A stretch of DNA of 64,000 nucleotides from Serratia sp. H1w (GCF_000633355.1 NZ_AYMQ01000031.1:1-64000); one strand, 5' to 3'; counted from the first letter of the stretch, positions 10,156 through 20,462 are shown. Notes: generated by a model not told the origin, from the letters alone. Numbers and translations: made by a program.

Positions 10156-10169
10156 ATTGGTGTACCAAT
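10156..10169. promoter_or_regulatory. Candidate operator palindrome for the LacI-type regulator
   Basis: ATTGGT-GT-ACCAAT is a perfect 6-2-6 inverted repeat between the divergent MFS and regulator genes. LacI-family operators are short palindromes of this size, though many have a central CG. Assignment rests on position and symmetry only. Confidence 0.35.
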
Positions 10170-10327
10170 GCAGACTAACCAGCGGGGAGCACGAGTGAAA
10201 TGGCGATTTTTGCAAGAATTTTCATAAGCTAGCTAAAATTTCGCCGTTATGGCCATATAACGCCGTAGATAAGGGCGATGGGTTCCATGAGAATATTTTC
10301 ATGGCTGAATTTGAAGGAGATCACAAA

Positions 10328-11404
10328 TTGAACGGAAAGCTGAAAATACAGGAAATTGCACGCCAAACCGGGTTGTCGATCAGCACGGTTTCCCGCGTGT
10401 TGGCAGGGAAATCCAATACCAGTGCCGAGGCGCGGCAACGGGTGCTGGCCTGCGCGCAGCAAAACGGTATTTTGCAGGGGCTTTCCAACGGCAGGTTGAT
10501 GTTGAACAACGTGATGGTGTTTGCCCCACAGCGCGCCTTTGATGTCCGCACCGATATCTTTTACTACAAGGTGATCCAGGGGATCGCTAGCGCATTAGCG
10601 CAACATGACGTGAGGATCCGCTATTGCGGGTTGGAGGAACAACACAGCGACAGCATGCTGTTTTTGGAAAAGATGAGCGATCCGTTAACCGAAGCCGTAC
10701 TAATCATCGGTATTGACGACGACCATATCCATACGCTGGCCGCCGATCTGAACAAACCCTGCATCCTGATCAACTGTACCGATCGCCAGATGCGACTGGA
10801 CAGCGTTTCCCCCGATCACCAACTGATTGGGGAATATTCCGCCAATTATCTGTTCCAGCAGGGCCACAGCCGTATCCTCAATCTGCAATGCCTACGGCGC
10901 AACACCATGGAACTGCGGCTGGCGGGGATTAAGCAGGCCTATACGCGGCACAATGTTCTGTTCGACGATCGCCAGCATCTGGTCACCACCTCCGGTTTCG
11001 GCAGTGAAGAAGCCGAACAGGCCATCACAGCCTTTATCAACGGCGTCACTGACCGGGCACTATTGCCGACAGTAATCCTGGCAGGGGGTGACTATATGGC
11101 GGTGGGGGCCGTCAATGCGCTCAAGAAAATGCACATCGGTGTACCGGGGAATATGTCGGTAATGAGTACAGATGGTTTTAATCTGGCGGAGATCCACGAC
11201 GTGCCGCTAACCTCCGTTCACGTGCCTCGTGATGAGTTGGGCACCGAAGCCATCGCGCTGTTGCAACGCCGTATGCTGCGCCCGGATGCGCCACCCAGCA
11301 ATATGCTGCTGCATGGCCGCTTAGCGGTACGGTCCTCGGTCAAACGGCTCAGCCCCAACAAGGTGACCCCAGCGGTCAGTACGCACGACCACCGGCTCTA
11401 TTGA
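10328..11404 (+). CDS. LacI/GalR-family transcriptional regulator
   Basis: Probable local repressor of the divergent MFS-GH31 operon. An N-terminal helix-turn-helix (KIQEIARQTGLSISTVSRVLAGKSN) with the hinge region is followed by a periplasmic-binding-protein-like sensor domain (ILINCTDRQ, ILAGGDYMAVGAVNALKK, PLTSVHVPRDELG). The frame has an ATG at 10301, but AAGGAG at 10314-10319 is placed 8 nt before a TTG at 10328. The TTG start gives about 358 residues and begins NGKLKIQEIA, a normal LacI-family start. The ligand is unknown. It ends 2 nt from the convergent yfgJ. Confidence 0.9.
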   Translation: MNGKLKIQEIARQTGLSISTVSRVLAGKSNTSAEARQRVLACAQQNGILQGLSNGRLMLNNVMVFAPQRAFDVRTDIFYYKVIQGIASALAQHDVRIRYCGLEEQHSDSMLFLEKMSDPLTEAVLIIGIDDDHIHTLAADLNKPCILINCTDRQMRLDSVSPDHQLIGEYSANYLFQQGHSRILNLQCLRRNTMELRLAGIKQAYTRHNVLFDDRQHLVTTSGFGSEEAEQAITAFINGVTDRALLPTVILAGGDYMAVGAVNALKKMHIGVPGNMSVMSTDGFNLAEIHDVPLTSVHVPRDELGTEAIALLQRRMLRPDAPPSNMLLHGRLAVRSSVKRLSPNKVTPAVSTHDHRLY

Positions 11405-11406
11405 GA

Positions 11407-11631
11407 TCATTCGATGCGTTGGTAGCTGAACTTCACCCGCTTTTTGGAGATCAGGCCATGGCCGTGCTGGCAGAGGTAGTCCACGGCCCCACAGGCTTTC
11501 AGCTCCTGCAACGGTTGCCCGCAGTCGGGGCAGTCGGCAAGCTGCCGGTAATCGCTATGACAAGTGTCGCAATGGTAGTCACCCTTCACCCAGTTCATCG
11601 GCTGGGCACAAACCGGACATAAAGCGTCCAT
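11407..11631 (-). CDS. yfgJ: YfgJ-like zinc-ribbon protein
   Basis: 74-residue protein with four CxxC pairs (CPVC, CDTC, CPDC and a further Cys in CGAVDYLCQHGHG), probably binding two zinc ions. The C-terminal half, LKACGAVDYLCQHGHGLISKKRV, is essentially that of E. coli YfgJ (71 residues), which has the same neighbourhood near der. The function is not established. It follows the AEC carrier gene by 13 nt on the same strand and may be co-transcribed with it. Confidence 0.9.
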   Translation of the reverse strand: MDALCPVCAQPMNWVKGDYHCDTCHSDYRQLADCPDCGQPLQELKACGAVDYLCQHGHGLISKKRVKFSYQRIE

Positions 11632-11644
11632 CTTTCCTCCAGGT

Positions 11645-12601
11645 TTAAATCACGCCCCACGAGCGTAAGAAAGAGATCCCCAACGCAGTGGTAAAGAAGG
11701 AACCCACCGTGGTGATCGCAATAATATTGGCGGCCAACGTCGCATTACCCCCCATGGCACGGGTCATCACATAGCTGCCAGAAGCAGTAGGCGTCGCCGA
11801 GAACATAAAAATAATGCCAAGCGTAGCGCCCTCGAAACCGCAAAGCCAGCCACCCAACGTCATCAGCACCGGTACCAAAAACAGTTTAGCCGACGATGAC
11901 AACGCCGCGACGTTGGAAGATCGGAACATCGCCCGCAGATCGAGGCTGGCCCCGGTACACAGCAAAGCTAATGGCAATGACAGACCTGAGATATAACTAC
12001 CGGTCTGCTTAAGTACTGGTGCAATACCCAGCCCGGTCTGCGCATAGGCCAAGCCACTCAGCAGCCCCAGGATCAACGGGTTGGTCACGATGCTGCGTAG
12101 CAATGACAGGTGTTTGATCTTCTGCCCATTGCCGCCTTGCAGGCTGCGAGTCAGCGTGATCACCGACAGCACGTTAAACAGGATCACCGTCACGGTCAGA
12201 TACAACGAAGCAATCGCGACGCCTTCATCACCGTAGGCGGTCATGGCATAAGCCAAACCGACAATCGCAGTATTCGCCCGGAACCCGCCCTGCACGAACA
12301 CGCCGCGCTCACGGGGTTCTTTCACCAGCCACTTGGCCGCGATCTCCAGCAGCAGGAAGGTCGCTATCGTGCCCACCGCACCGTAGATCACCAGTGCGAA
12401 ATTATCGCGCAGTTGCGGGTGGTTGGTGGCAATACTGAAAAACAGCAGGCAAGGCAGCGCCAGATTGAAGACCAGCTTGGTAGCCCCATCAATAAAGCGA
12501 TCGTCCATCAGCCGACAGTGGCGCAGCAGGATCCCCAGCAGCATCATCAATAAATTGGGCACGGTGACGCTAAAGGCAAAACTCCAGGTTTCCCAGGACA
12601 T
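11645..12601 (-). CDS. AEC (auxin efflux carrier) family transporter
   Basis: 318-residue membrane protein with about ten hydrophobic helices and the two-halved AEC fold. Typical segments are LVFNLALPCLLFFSIA, FVQGGFRANTAIVGLAYA and LSLPLALLCTGASLDL. Members export or import small carboxylates and amino-acid derivatives by secondary transport. The substrate cannot be read from the sequence. It lies between yfgJ and der, a position not used in E. coli K-12. Confidence 0.85.
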   Translation of the reverse strand: MSWETWSFAFSVTVPNLLMMLLGILLRHCRLMDDRFIDGATKLVFNLALPCLLFFSIATNHPQLRDNFALVIYGAVGTIATFLLLEIAAKWLVKEPRERGVFVQGGFRANTAIVGLAYAMTAYGDEGVAIASLYLTVTVILFNVLSVITLTRSLQGGNGQKIKHLSLLRSIVTNPLILGLLSGLAYAQTGLGIAPVLKQTGSYISGLSLPLALLCTGASLDLRAMFRSSNVAALSSSAKLFLVPVLMTLGGWLCGFEGATLGIIFMFSATPTASGSYVMTRAMGGNATLAANIIAITTVGSFFTTALGISFLRSWGVI

Positions 12602-12665
12602 GAGGTTCCTTCGCTGAGTCGGTAAAGAGGAGATATTGGTAGATAATAGAACACGTTAAGCGGGA

Positions 12666-12700
12666 TAAAAAAAGGGCGCGGTATCTATACCACGCCCAAT
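12666..12700 (-). terminator. Rho-independent terminator after der
   Basis: GGGCGTGGTAT and ATACCGCGCCC on the minus strand form an 11-bp stem (one mismatch or G-T pair) followed by TTTTTTTATC. It lies directly after the der stop codon and upstream of the AEC carrier gene. Confidence 0.85.
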
Positions 12701-12704
12701 TTTG

Positions 12705-14192
12705 TTATTTAGACTTCTTCAGGTGGCTCATCAAGCGCTTACGCTTGCGCATCTGGTTTGGCGTCAAGGTGTTGCGCTTACCGGCAAACGGGTTCTCACC
12801 CTCTTTGAACTGGATGCGGATCGGCGTGCCCATTACCTTGAGTGAACGACGGAAATAGTTCATCAGGTAACGTTTGTAGGAGTCGGCCAGATCGGACACC
12901 TGGTTACCATGGATCACCACGATAGGCGGGTTATAACCCCCGGCGTGTGCGTATTTCAGCTTCACGCGGCGGCCACGCACCAACGGTGGCTGGTGGTCTT
13001 CGGCGGCCATCTGCATGATCTTGGTCAGCATCGAGGTGTTTACGCGACGAGTGGCGCACTCATAGGCTTCGTTCACAGATTCGAACAGGTTACCCACACC
13101 GCTGCCGTGCAACGCAGAGATAAAGTGCACACGCGCGAAATCGACAAAGCCCAGGCGCAGATCGAGCATCTCTTTGACGTGATCGCGGTCTTCCTCACTC
13201 ATGCCGTCCCACTTGTTGACCGCAATCACCAGTGAACGCCCGCTATTGAGGATAAAGCCCAGCAGCGACAGATCCTGATCGGAAATGCCTTCGCGGGCGT
13301 CAACCACCAGCAACACTACGTTGGCATCTTCAATCGCCTGCAGCGTTTTGATCACCGAGAATTTCTCGACGGTCTCGGTAACCTTGCCACGCTTACGCAC
13401 CCCGGCGGTGTCGATCAGCACGTATTCACGTTCGTCACGCACCATCGGGATGTAAATGCTGTCGCGGGTGGTGCCAGGCATGTCAAACACCACGACACGC
13501 TCTTCGCCGAGAATACGGTTGGTGAGCGTCGACTTACCTACGTTAGGGCGGCCAACGATCGCCAGCTTGATCGGCAGATCCTGCGGGTTGAAATCGTCTT
13601 CCGGATCTTCATATTCGCCTTCTTCCAGCTCACCGTTCTGCTCAGCCCAATAGGCGGCATTGGCTTCTTCTTCGGTCAGCTCGACTTCTTCCGGTTTGGC
13701 CGGGATGAACGGCACCAGCACGTGCTCAATCAGCTGCGTGACGCCACGGCCATGGGAAGCGGCGATCGCGTAGACATCGCCCAGGCCCAGGGAATAGAAA
13801 TCCGCCGTCGCCGTGTCTGGATCCATGCCATCGGTTTTGTTGGCAACCAGGAACGTCGCCTTCTGGCGATTGCGCAGGTGTTGGGCAATCCCCTGATCGG
13901 CAGGCATCAGCCCGGCACGGGCATCAACCATAAACAGGACGATATCGGCCTCTTCGATCGCCAGCAGCGATTGGCCAGCCATACGGGTTTCAACGCCGTC
14001 TTCGGTGCCATCAATACCGCCGGTATCGACGATAATAAATTCGTTACCCTCAACTTCAGCACGACCATATTTGCGGTCTCGCGTTAGCCCGGGGAAATCC
14101 GCCACCAACGCATCGCGTGTCTGTGTTAAACGGTTAAACAAGGTGGATTTACCCACATTCGGGCGCCCGACCAGCGCAACGACAGGTATCAT
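12705..14192 (-). CDS. der: GTPase Der (EngA), 50S ribosome assembly
   Basis: Essential tandem-GTPase ribosome assembly factor of the large subunit. The first G domain has GRPNVGKST at residues 9-17 and DTGGID. The second, near residue 210, has the same P-loop plus [13 protein letters not shown] and a KH-like C-terminal domain ([21 protein letters not shown]). A highly acidic linker ([18 protein letters not shown]) joins them. 495 residues, against 490 in E. coli. The position downstream of bamB is conserved. Confidence 0.97.
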   Translation of the reverse strand: MIPVVALVGRPNVGKSTLFNRLTQTRDALVADFPGLTRDRKYGRAEVEGNEFIIVDTGGIDGTEDGVETRMAGQSLLAIEEADIVLFMVDARAGLMPADQGIAQHLRNRQKATFLVANKTDGMDPDTATADFYSLGLGDVYAIAASHGRGVTQLIEHVLVPFIPAKPEEVELTEEEANAAYWAEQNGELEEGEYEDPEDDFNPQDLPIKLAIVGRPNVGKSTLTNRILGEERVVVFDMPGTTRDSIYIPMVRDEREYVLIDTAGVRKRGKVTETVEKFSVIKTLQAIEDANVVLLVVDAREGISDQDLSLLGFILNSGRSLVIAVNKWDGMSEEDRDHVKEMLDLRLGFVDFARVHFISALHGSGVGNLFESVNEAYECATRRVNTSMLTKIMQMAAEDHQPPLVRGRRVKLKYAHAGGYNPPIVVIHGNQVSDLADSYKRYLMNYFRRSLKVMGTPIRIQFKEGENPFAGKRNTLTPNQMRKRKRLMSHLKKSK

Positions 14193-14270
14193 GTTGAAGC
14201 CTCATTACTTAATAATCAATGCGTTACTATGCAGCGCAATAGACAGCGACGGCATAGCTTAAAAATACGA

Positions 14271-14296
14271 AACGGCCCCTGACGTCAGGAGCCGTT
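14271..14296 (-). terminator. Hairpin terminator between bamB and der
   Basis: AACGGCTCCTGAC / GTCAGGGGCCGTT forms a near-perfect 13-bp stem read on the minus strand, followed by TCGTATTTTTAAG. It is weakly U-rich, so it may terminate only part of the transcripts entering der. Confidence 0.6.
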
Positions 14297-14308
14297 ATCC
14301 CGTTAATC

Positions 14309-14330
14309 TAACAGGCTACATAGCCTGTTA
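14309..14330. repeat. Perfect 10-bp inverted repeat just after bamB
   Basis: TAACAGGCTA-CA-TAGCCTGTTA lies 20 nt after the bamB stop codon. On the plus strand it runs into TTTTG, on the minus strand into GATTAACGGG. It may be part of a tandem terminator with the hairpin at 14271. Confidence 0.55.
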
Positions 14331-14350
14331 TTTTGTTGGGGTTAAAACTG

Positions 14351-15532
14351 TTAGCGAGTGAAGGCGTAAACCTTGCCACCACGCGCCTGGATCAGCAGTT
14401 TGTCACCGGCCACAACCGGGGCAGACAGGAAGCCGGAGCTATCCACTTGTTGCTGAGCCACAAAACGGCCATCGGTGGTATTAATCCAGTGCAGATAACC
14501 TTCCGCATCGCCGACAACCAGGTAGCCGTTATACAGCGTTGGCGCGGTCAAGTTGCGGTGCAGCAAGTCGCTCTGACGCCACAGGTTAACGCCACCTTCG
14601 GTATTCATCGCGACCACACGGTCATTCTGATCGACCACATAGATGCGGCCTGCATCGACGATAAAGTCGTTCACCGAGCCCATATCACGTTTCCACATGA
14701 TTTGGCCGGAACGCAGATCCAGCGCCGTCATATTGCCATTGTAACCCAAGGCATAGACCACGTTGTCAACAATCACCGGCGTGGTGTCTACGTCGTTCAG
14801 GCGATCGATTTCGGTCGCACCGCTTGGCTGGGAAATACGCTGCTGCCAGATCAACTGGCCCTGCTGCATCAACACGGCGCTAACGCGACCGTTGTCACCC
14901 CCAACCACTGCTGCACCAAAGGCCGTTGCCGGAGCAGACTCGCCACGCAGTGACAGTGAAGGGATATCCAGGTTGACCGTCCACTTGATGGCACCATCAG
15001 ACTCGTTCAACGCTTGCAGCTGGCCGTTGGTGGTATGGATCAGCACCAGACCCTCAGCAACCACCGGGCGGGAAATCGCTTCCCCTGCAACTTTGGTTTG
15101 CCAGGCGACTTTACCGTCTTCAGTGTTCAGCGCATAAACCACCGCTTTTTCACTGCCAACGTAGACGTTGGAACCAGACACCGTCAGGCCGCCAGACAGC
15201 AGCGCAGGCAGGTTACTGGAGAAGAAGCCGGTTTTCTCGGAGAGATCGGCCTTCCATTTTTCTTTACCGTCGGCCAAATCCATCGCTTTCACCGTACCGC
15301 GACGATCGGCAGCATACACGGTGCTATCCTGATAAGCCGGGCGCAGGTGAGAGTAGTAAGCACCAATGCCATCACCGACCGATGTGCTCCACGCTTTGTT
15401 TGGCGTGAACTGATTTTCAACCTTTGGCAGCGGTGACATGGTAACCACGTCTTCTTCGCCGCTAAACAGCGAACAACCACTCAGCAAAGTCACGGAAACC
15501 AGTCCGACCAAGAGTGTTTTACGCAATTGCAT
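14351..15532 (-). CDS. bamB: Outer membrane assembly lipoprotein BamB
   Basis: Lipoprotein of the BAM complex that inserts beta-barrel proteins into the outer membrane. It has a signal peptide with lipobox LLSGC (Cys at about residue 20), then an eight-bladed PQQ-like propeller with repeated W-K/W-Q motifs (GKEKWKADL, GKVAWQTKV, GQLIWQQRI, GQIMWKRDM). 393 residues, against 392 in E. coli. It is 11 nt from yfgM in the conserved hisS-yfgM-bamB-der order. Confidence 0.96.
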   Translation of the reverse strand: MQLRKTLLVGLVSVTLLSGCSLFSGEEDVVTMSPLPKVENQFTPNKAWSTSVGDGIGAYYSHLRPAYQDSTVYAADRRGTVKAMDLADGKEKWKADLSEKTGFFSSNLPALLSGGLTVSGSNVYVGSEKAVVYALNTEDGKVAWQTKVAGEAISRPVVAEGLVLIHTTNGQLQALNESDGAIKWTVNLDIPSLSLRGESAPATAFGAAVVGGDNGRVSAVLMQQGQLIWQQRISQPSGATEIDRLNDVDTTPVIVDNVVYALGYNGNMTALDLRSGQIMWKRDMGSVNDFIVDAGRIYVVDQNDRVVAMNTEGGVNLWRQSDLLHRNLTAPTLYNGYLVVGDAEGYLHWINTTDGRFVAQQQVDSSGFLSAPVVAGDKLLIQARGGKVYAFTR

Positions 15533-15543
15533 GGGAATTCCCC

Positions 15544-16164
15544 TTAGCTGGACAAGTTATTCAATTTCATGCGCATCACTGCCGCAAGCGCCTGAGAAGC
15601 ATTGGATTCGATGCCTTTGCTGTAAGCTTCGCGCGCGCCTTTGCTATCGCCTTTAGCCAACAGCACGTCACCACGCACGTCTTGCATCATTGCCATCCAA
15701 CCTTCGCCTTTCACGCCATCCAGCGTTTTCAGCGCTTCATCCAGCTTTTTCTCTTGCATCTGAACACGCGCCAGACGCAGGTTGACCATGGCCAGCAGGT
15801 TTTCATCTTTGGCATGGCTCTGAGCCACTATCAGTTGCTGCTCTGCCTTGGCGAAATCACCTTGCTCAGCAAAGTGTTTAGCCAGATCCAAAGCCGCAAA
15901 TACGCCATAGGTATTGCTGTTTGCCTGGATAAACTTCTCTGCCGCAGCCACGTCTTCGGCTTTACCCGATGCCAGGGCAACGCTAGCCTGTTGATAAGAC
16001 TGTGAGGCAGCCATCATGCTGGAGGTCTGGTTGCTCTGCCAGTAGCGCCAACCAACCAGGGCACCAATACCGAGCACCACACCCACAACCAAAGCTTTAC
16101 CGTTTTCGGCAAAAAAGTTGCGCACGGCGTCAAGCTGTTCGTTTTCAGTGGTATAGACTTCCAC
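15544..16164 (-). CDS. yfgM: YfgM, inner-membrane TPR partner of PpiD
   Basis: Ancillary SecYEG-associated protein that works with the periplasmic chaperone PpiD in E. coli. 206 residues, equal to the E. coli protein. A short cytosolic segment precedes one membrane helix (ALVVGVVLGIGALVGWRYW). The periplasmic TPR-like helical domain has the conserved DENLLAMVNLRLARVQMQ and LDGVKGEGWMAMMQDVRGD segments. Between hisS (13 nt) and bamB (11 nt), so translationally close to both. Confidence 0.93.
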   Translation of the reverse strand: MEVYTTENEQLDAVRNFFAENGKALVVGVVLGIGALVGWRYWQSNQTSSMMAASQSYQQASVALASGKAEDVAAAEKFIQANSNTYGVFAALDLAKHFAEQGDFAKAEQQLIVAQSHAKDENLLAMVNLRLARVQMQEKKLDEALKTLDGVKGEGWMAMMQDVRGDVLLAKGDSKGAREAYSKGIESNASQALAAVMRMKLNNLSS

Positions 16165-16177
16165 GGTGTCCTTCTCC

Positions 16178-17452
16178 TTAACCTAACATCAAAGCCAGAC
16201 GCGCAGCGATTTCGCTTTGCGCCAGCGTTTCTTGTTCACCACTGCGCAGGTCTTTCACCACCACCTGCTGTGCCGCGACTTCGTTTTCACCCAGGATCAG
16301 GGCGATACGCGCGCCCCACTTGTCCGCACGGGTGATCTGCTTTTTAAAGTTGCCGCCGCCATAGTTGGTCATCAATTTAATCTGTGGCGCAGCATCACGC
16401 ACCTGCTCTGCCAGCAGCATGGCCGCACTCTGGGTCCCTTCACCGCTCGATATGACGTACACGTCGATGGTGGCAGGTGCCTTGAAGTCCGGATTAACCG
16501 CCTGAACCAGCAGCACCAAACGCTCCAGCCCCATGGCAAAACCGACGCCAGGGGTCGCACGCCCGCCCAGTTGCTCAACCAGACCGTCGTAACGGCCGCC
16601 GGCACACACGGTGCCCTGAGCGCCCAGACTGGTGGTTACCCACTCAAACACCGTGCGATTGTAATAATCCAGGCCGCGCACCAGGCGCTCGTTAACGGTA
16701 TAGGGGATACCGGCCTGAGCTAAAAGTGCACACAGCCCGTCGAAGTGGGCTTTGGACTCTTCATCCAGGTATTCGGAAAGGCGCGGCGCATCGTTAAGTA
16801 AGGTTTGCACCTCTGGATTTTTAGAATCCAGCACGCGCAGCGGGTTGCTGTACATGCGGCGCTTGCAGTCTTCGTCGAGCTTTTCCTGATGCTGTTCCAG
16901 GAATGCCACCAGGGCGTCACGATAGTTGGCGCGAGCTTCCAGTGAACCGATAGAGTTCAATTCCAGATTGACGTGTTCGGCAATCCCCAGCGCTTTCCAC
17001 CAACGGGCGGTCAGCAGGATCAGTTCGGCGTCGATATCCGGGCCTTGCAGGCCAAATACCTCGGCCCCTAACTGATGGAACTGGCGGTAACGGCCTTTTT
17101 GCGGACGTTCGTAGCGGAACATCGGGCCGATATACCACAGACGCTGCTCCTGATTGTACAGCAGACCATGTTCGATACCGGCGCGCACGCAGCCAGCCGT
17201 CCCTTCAGGGCGCAGTGTCAGGCTTTCGCCGTTGCGGTCCTCGAAGGTATACATCTCTTTTTCCACGACGTCGGTCACTTCACCGATGGCGCGTTTAAAT
17301 AACGGGGTCTGCTCTACAATCGGCAACCGGATTTCGCTATACCCGTAGCCGCTCAGCACCTGCTTGAGGGTGCCTTCAATGCGTTGCCACAGTGCCGTTT
17401 CTTCCGGCAGGTAATCGTTCATGCCGCGAATGGCTTGAATGTTTTTTGCCAC
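16178..17452 (-). CDS. hisS: Histidine-tRNA ligase
   Basis: Class II aminoacyl-tRNA synthetase charging tRNA-His. 424 residues, the same as E. coli HisS. Motif 2 ([30 protein letters not shown]), the histidine-specific loops [13 protein letters not shown] and [14 protein letters not shown], and motif 3 ([11 protein letters not shown]) are intact. The C-terminal anticodon-binding domain is complete. First of the hisS-yfgM-bamB group, with a 124-nt gap from ispG. Confidence 0.97.
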   Translation of the reverse strand: MAKNIQAIRGMNDYLPEETALWQRIEGTLKQVLSGYGYSEIRLPIVEQTPLFKRAIGEVTDVVEKEMYTFEDRNGESLTLRPEGTAGCVRAGIEHGLLYNQEQRLWYIGPMFRYERPQKGRYRQFHQLGAEVFGLQGPDIDAELILLTARWWKALGIAEHVNLELNSIGSLEARANYRDALVAFLEQHQEKLDEDCKRRMYSNPLRVLDSKNPEVQTLLNDAPRLSEYLDEESKAHFDGLCALLAQAGIPYTVNERLVRGLDYYNRTVFEWVTTSLGAQGTVCAGGRYDGLVEQLGGRATPGVGFAMGLERLVLLVQAVNPDFKAPATIDVYVISSGEGTQSAAMLLAEQVRDAAPQIKLMTNYGGGNFKKQITRADKWGARIALILGENEVAAQQVVVKDLRSGEQETLAQSEIAARLALMLG

Positions 17453-17552
17453 GTGAGTTCTCTGTCCGTTTTATAGAAAATGGATCCGATTATAGGGACT
17501 TTGCCACCCGCTATTCAACGCGGATACGCAATCTGGCCATCGGATAATCAAT

Positions 17553-17572
17553 CAGCGGGTTAAAACCCGCTG
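17553..17572 (-). terminator. Possible terminator after ispG
   Basis: CAGCGGGTT-AA-AACCCGCTG is a perfect 9-bp stem directly after the ispG stop codon. No long T-run follows on the minus strand, so it may act as a weak terminator or as an RNA 3'-end stabiliser. Confidence 0.45.
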
Positions 17573-17576
17573 TAGT

Positions 17577-18698
17577 TTACTCTTCCAGCAGGTTGATCGA
17601 AATACGCTTCGATTCGTCCATCATGGCGGCTTTGGCCCGGATCTTCGCTTCCAACTGGTCGATCATCTGTTCGTTATCGAAGCGGTCTTTCTGGCGTACA
17701 CCGTCTTCGTAGAAACCGCTCTTCTTGTGCCCGCCGGTCACCCCAATGGTAGACACCAGCGCTTCACCCGGCCCGTTTACCACACAACCGATAATGGACA
17801 CATCCATTGGGGTGATGAGGTCTTCCAGGCGTTGTTCCAGCGCATTGACGGTGCCAATGACGTCAAACTCCTGACGGGAACAGGTTGGGCAGGCAATGAA
17901 GTTGATGCCACGCGCGCGGATGCGCAGGGACTTCAGGATATCAAAGCCCACTTTCACTTCTTCGACCGGATCCGCCGCCAGCGAAATGCGCAGCGTATCG
18001 CCGATACCTTCCGACAGCAGCATGCCCAAACCAATGGCTGACTTCACTGAGCCACTGCGTGCCCCGCCCGCCTCGGTGATACCAAGGTGCAAAGGCTGGT
18101 CAATACGAGCTGCCAACAGACGGTAGGACTGTACAGCAAGGAACACGTCGGAGGCTTTCACGCTCACCTTGAACTGGTCAAAGTTGAGGCGGTCCAGAAT
18201 ATCCACGTGACGCATGGCGGATTCCAGCAGCGCTTCCGGCGTAGGTTCGCCGTACTTTTCCTGAATATCTTTTTCCAACGAGCCGCCGTTAACACCGATG
18301 CGGATCGGGATGTTCTTGTCGCGCGCGCAATCAACCACCGAACGGATACGTGATTCGTTACCGATGTTGCCTGGGTTGATACGCAGGCAGTCAACGCCGT
18401 ATTCGGCAACCTGCAGCGCAATGCGATAATCGAAATGAATATCGGCCACCAGCGGTACGTTGACCTGCTGCTTGATCAGCCGGAACGCCTCGGCGGCGTC
18501 CATGGTGGGAACAGAAACGCGGACGATATCGACCCCCACGCGCTCCAGAGCCCGGATCTGATTAACCGTCGCTTCAACATCGGTGGTACGGGTGTTGGTC
18601 ATCGATTGCACAGCAATCGGCGCTCCATCGCCAATAGGCACGTTACCGACGTAAATACGGGTGGATTTGCGGCGATTAATGGGAGCTTGGTTATGCAT
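17577..18698 (-). CDS. ispG: 4-hydroxy-3-methylbut-2-enyl diphosphate synthase
   Basis: Penultimate enzyme of the MEP isoprenoid pathway, reducing MEcPP to HMBPP with a [4Fe-4S] cluster. The TIM-barrel N-domain ([28 protein letters not shown]) is followed by the iron-sulfur domain with cluster ligands in ACPTC and in CVVNGPGEA. 373 residues, against 372 in E. coli. It lies 47 nt downstream of rodZ on the same strand, as in E. coli. Confidence 0.97.
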   Translation of the reverse strand: MHNQAPINRRKSTRIYVGNVPIGDGAPIAVQSMTNTRTTDVEATVNQIRALERVGVDIVRVSVPTMDAAEAFRLIKQQVNVPLVADIHFDYRIALQVAEYGVDCLRINPGNIGNESRIRSVVDCARDKNIPIRIGVNGGSLEKDIQEKYGEPTPEALLESAMRHVDILDRLNFDQFKVSVKASDVFLAVQSYRLLAARIDQPLHLGITEAGGARSGSVKSAIGLGMLLSEGIGDTLRISLAADPVEEVKVGFDILKSLRIRARGINFIACPTCSRQEFDVIGTVNALEQRLEDLITPMDVSIIGCVVNGPGEALVSTIGVTGGHKKSGFYEDGVRQKDRFDNEQMIDQLEAKIRAKAAMMDESKRISINLLEE

Positions 18699-18745
18699 CA
18701 GTTACTCTCCACTGCTGCTCTGTTATTACGACAAAAGCCGCGCAA

Positions 18746-19723
18746 TTACTGCGCGGCAACGGTCAGACGAGCAACACGGTTTGATTTGACAAACCGGCTT
18801 AAATCGACCGGCTTACCCTGGAATTGAACTTGTACTGAGGCCGGTGCACCGAGGGTCAGTTTAAACGGAGCCTTGCCAGCCAGATTCAGCCGAGAACCGC
18901 TTTTCTGGATGCCGCTGACCAAGGATTTACCCGTTGCGTCAACCACTTGCACCCAGCAATCGCCGGAAAAGTCCATCACCAGCCCGTTGGCATCGCCCTC
19001 TGGAGCACTAACACCAGCGGTACCCGTCGGCAACTGAGACTGGGCTACGGGAGCCGTAGGAGTCGCATCCGGGATAGAAGCCTGGCTTGGTGCGACCACC
19101 GCAGGCTGTTGGGCCGCCTGCGGATCAAGCACGGCCGGAACCTGTTGAGCCGCAGAGTTACTGGCTGACGGCGCAGGGCTGCTGTCTGGATCGACCGCAG
19201 AAGCGCCGTTATCCACGTTGCCGTCGGTCAACGGAACGGGTTGGCCTTCGCCGTGTTGAGAAAGCTGTGCAGAAGATTGATCTGCCATAGTGGCGATCTC
19301 CTCCTGCTGCGCCTTGTGGTTCTGCCACCACCAGGCACCGGTCAAGCCGATGACCACAAACACAATCAGCCAGGTAAAGCTCATCAGCCAGCCATCACGC
19401 TTTTTACGGCGCTTACCCAAAGAGAAGCTCTGCATCTGAGCCACTTTGGCCACTCTCACCGGTGCCTGTTTTTCCAGCATCGGCAACAGTTCTTCCTCTG
19501 GTAAATGCACCAGCTTGGCATAAGAACGGATATAACCACGCACGAACGTTGAAGCCAGATCGGCAGACATATTGTCGTCTTCAATGTCGCGCACGGTAGA
19601 CATTTTAAGGCACAGGCGTTCTGCCACGGCCTGTTGACTCAGACCGAGCTGCTCACGGGCCTGGCGCAGGCGTTGACCTGTTGTCATAGATACGGTTTTA
19701 TCTTGGGATTCTTCAGTATTCAT
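18746..19723 (-). CDS. rodZ: Cytoskeletal protein RodZ
   Basis: Bitopic membrane protein linking MreB to the elongasome and so controlling rod shape. The cytosolic helix-turn-helix domain ([34 protein letters not shown]) is followed by a basic stretch ([10 protein letters not shown]) and one membrane helix ([18 protein letters not shown]). A long Pro/Ala/Ser-rich periplasmic linker leads to a beta-type domain ([22 protein letters not shown]). 325 residues. Its start codon overlaps the end of the upstream lipoprotein gene by 11 nt. Confidence 0.94.
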   Translation of the reverse strand: MNTEESQDKTVSMTTGQRLRQAREQLGLSQQAVAERLCLKMSTVRDIEDDNMSADLASTFVRGYIRSYAKLVHLPEEELLPMLEKQAPVRVAKVAQMQSFSLGKRRKKRDGWLMSFTWLIVFVVIGLTGAWWWQNHKAQQEEIATMADQSSAQLSQHGEGQPVPLTDGNVDNGASAVDPDSSPAPSASNSAAQQVPAVLDPQAAQQPAVVAPSQASIPDATPTAPVAQSQLPTGTAGVSAPEGDANGLVMDFSGDCWVQVVDATGKSLVSGIQKSGSRLNLAGKAPFKLTLGAPASVQVQFQGKPVDLSRFVKSNRVARLTVAAQ

Positions 19724-20462
19724 TAGCTAAGAACTGCTGGTACTGTTTGGATTGTGGAAAACTTCGCGCTAGCTGTTTGCCATAACGTTGAACGCTATCC
19801 TGACGGCCTGCTAACGCGGCGAAACGAATCTGTAACCATAGACTGTCGGCACTCGCCGGCAGAACATGTTGATAACTGTCCAATAAAAGTTGCGACTGCG
19901 CGCGCTTCCCTTCTCCAAATTGCTTCTCTGCCTCCGCCAGTAACGGAGCCCCTTTGTCCGGATCGATCTTCAGTGCTCGCGTTAATAACTTACGAGCTTC
20001 ATCATTTTGACCGGCCTTGAGGAAGCAGTAACCTGCGTTTTCCAGACTGTCGGCAACCTGGCCATATTCTGGCGCCAGTGCCGCAGCGCTAAACTGCTGT
20101 TGGGCCGGTACATACTGCCCTAAACTACAGAGAAACGCACCGTAATTATTCATTACGGTACCGTTACCTGGCGCAAGTTTGAGCGCTAGCTGATAACGCT
20201 GTTCAGCCGCGGCGTTATCGCCGATCTGCTGGTTGTAGAGTGCCATGCCCAATTGGGTACGATAATCCTGTGGGGCCGCATCGACGGCTTTTTGCAGATT
20301 CTGTCTGGCAGCCGGTAGATCGCCCTGGTGCAGATACTCCAGGCCCAGTTGCAACCGGGTCTGGCCTGCCGCCACCGCTGGCCCATCGTTATCGGGTTGC
20401 GATCCGGAACAGCCTGCCAGCAAACTGGCCGCCAATAATACACCCCACAGTTTCAGCTTCAT
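19713..20462 (-). CDS. pilW: PilW/PilF-type TPR lipoprotein
   Basis: TPR lipoprotein resembling the type IV pilus biogenesis/stability factor PilW (PilF), which helps place the secretin in the outer membrane. Signal peptide [18 protein letters not shown] has a clear lipobox. Several TPR units follow ([57 protein letters not shown]). The frame is open to 20519; ATG 20474 (MSAS) or ATG 20462 are the likely starts, and AAGGA lies closest to the former. No other pilus genes are nearby. E. coli K-12 has rodZ next to rlmN without this gene. Confidence 0.82.
   Translation of the reverse strand: MKLKLWGVLLAASLLAGCSGSQPDNDGPAVAAGQTRLQLGLEYLHQGDLPAARQNLQKAVDAAPQDYRTQLGMALYNQQIGDNAAAEQRYQLALKLAPGNGTVMNNYGAFLCSLGQYVPAQQQFSAAALAPEYGQVADSLENAGYCFLKAGQNDEARKLLTRALKIDPDKGAPLLAEAEKQFGEGKRAQSQLLLDSYQHVLPASADSLWLQIRFAALAGRQDSVQRYGKQLARSFPQSKQYQQFLANEY

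Noticed and set aside
14333..14953. 206-codon frame opposite bamB
   Set aside because: Covered by bamB on the other strand; no start signal or family match.
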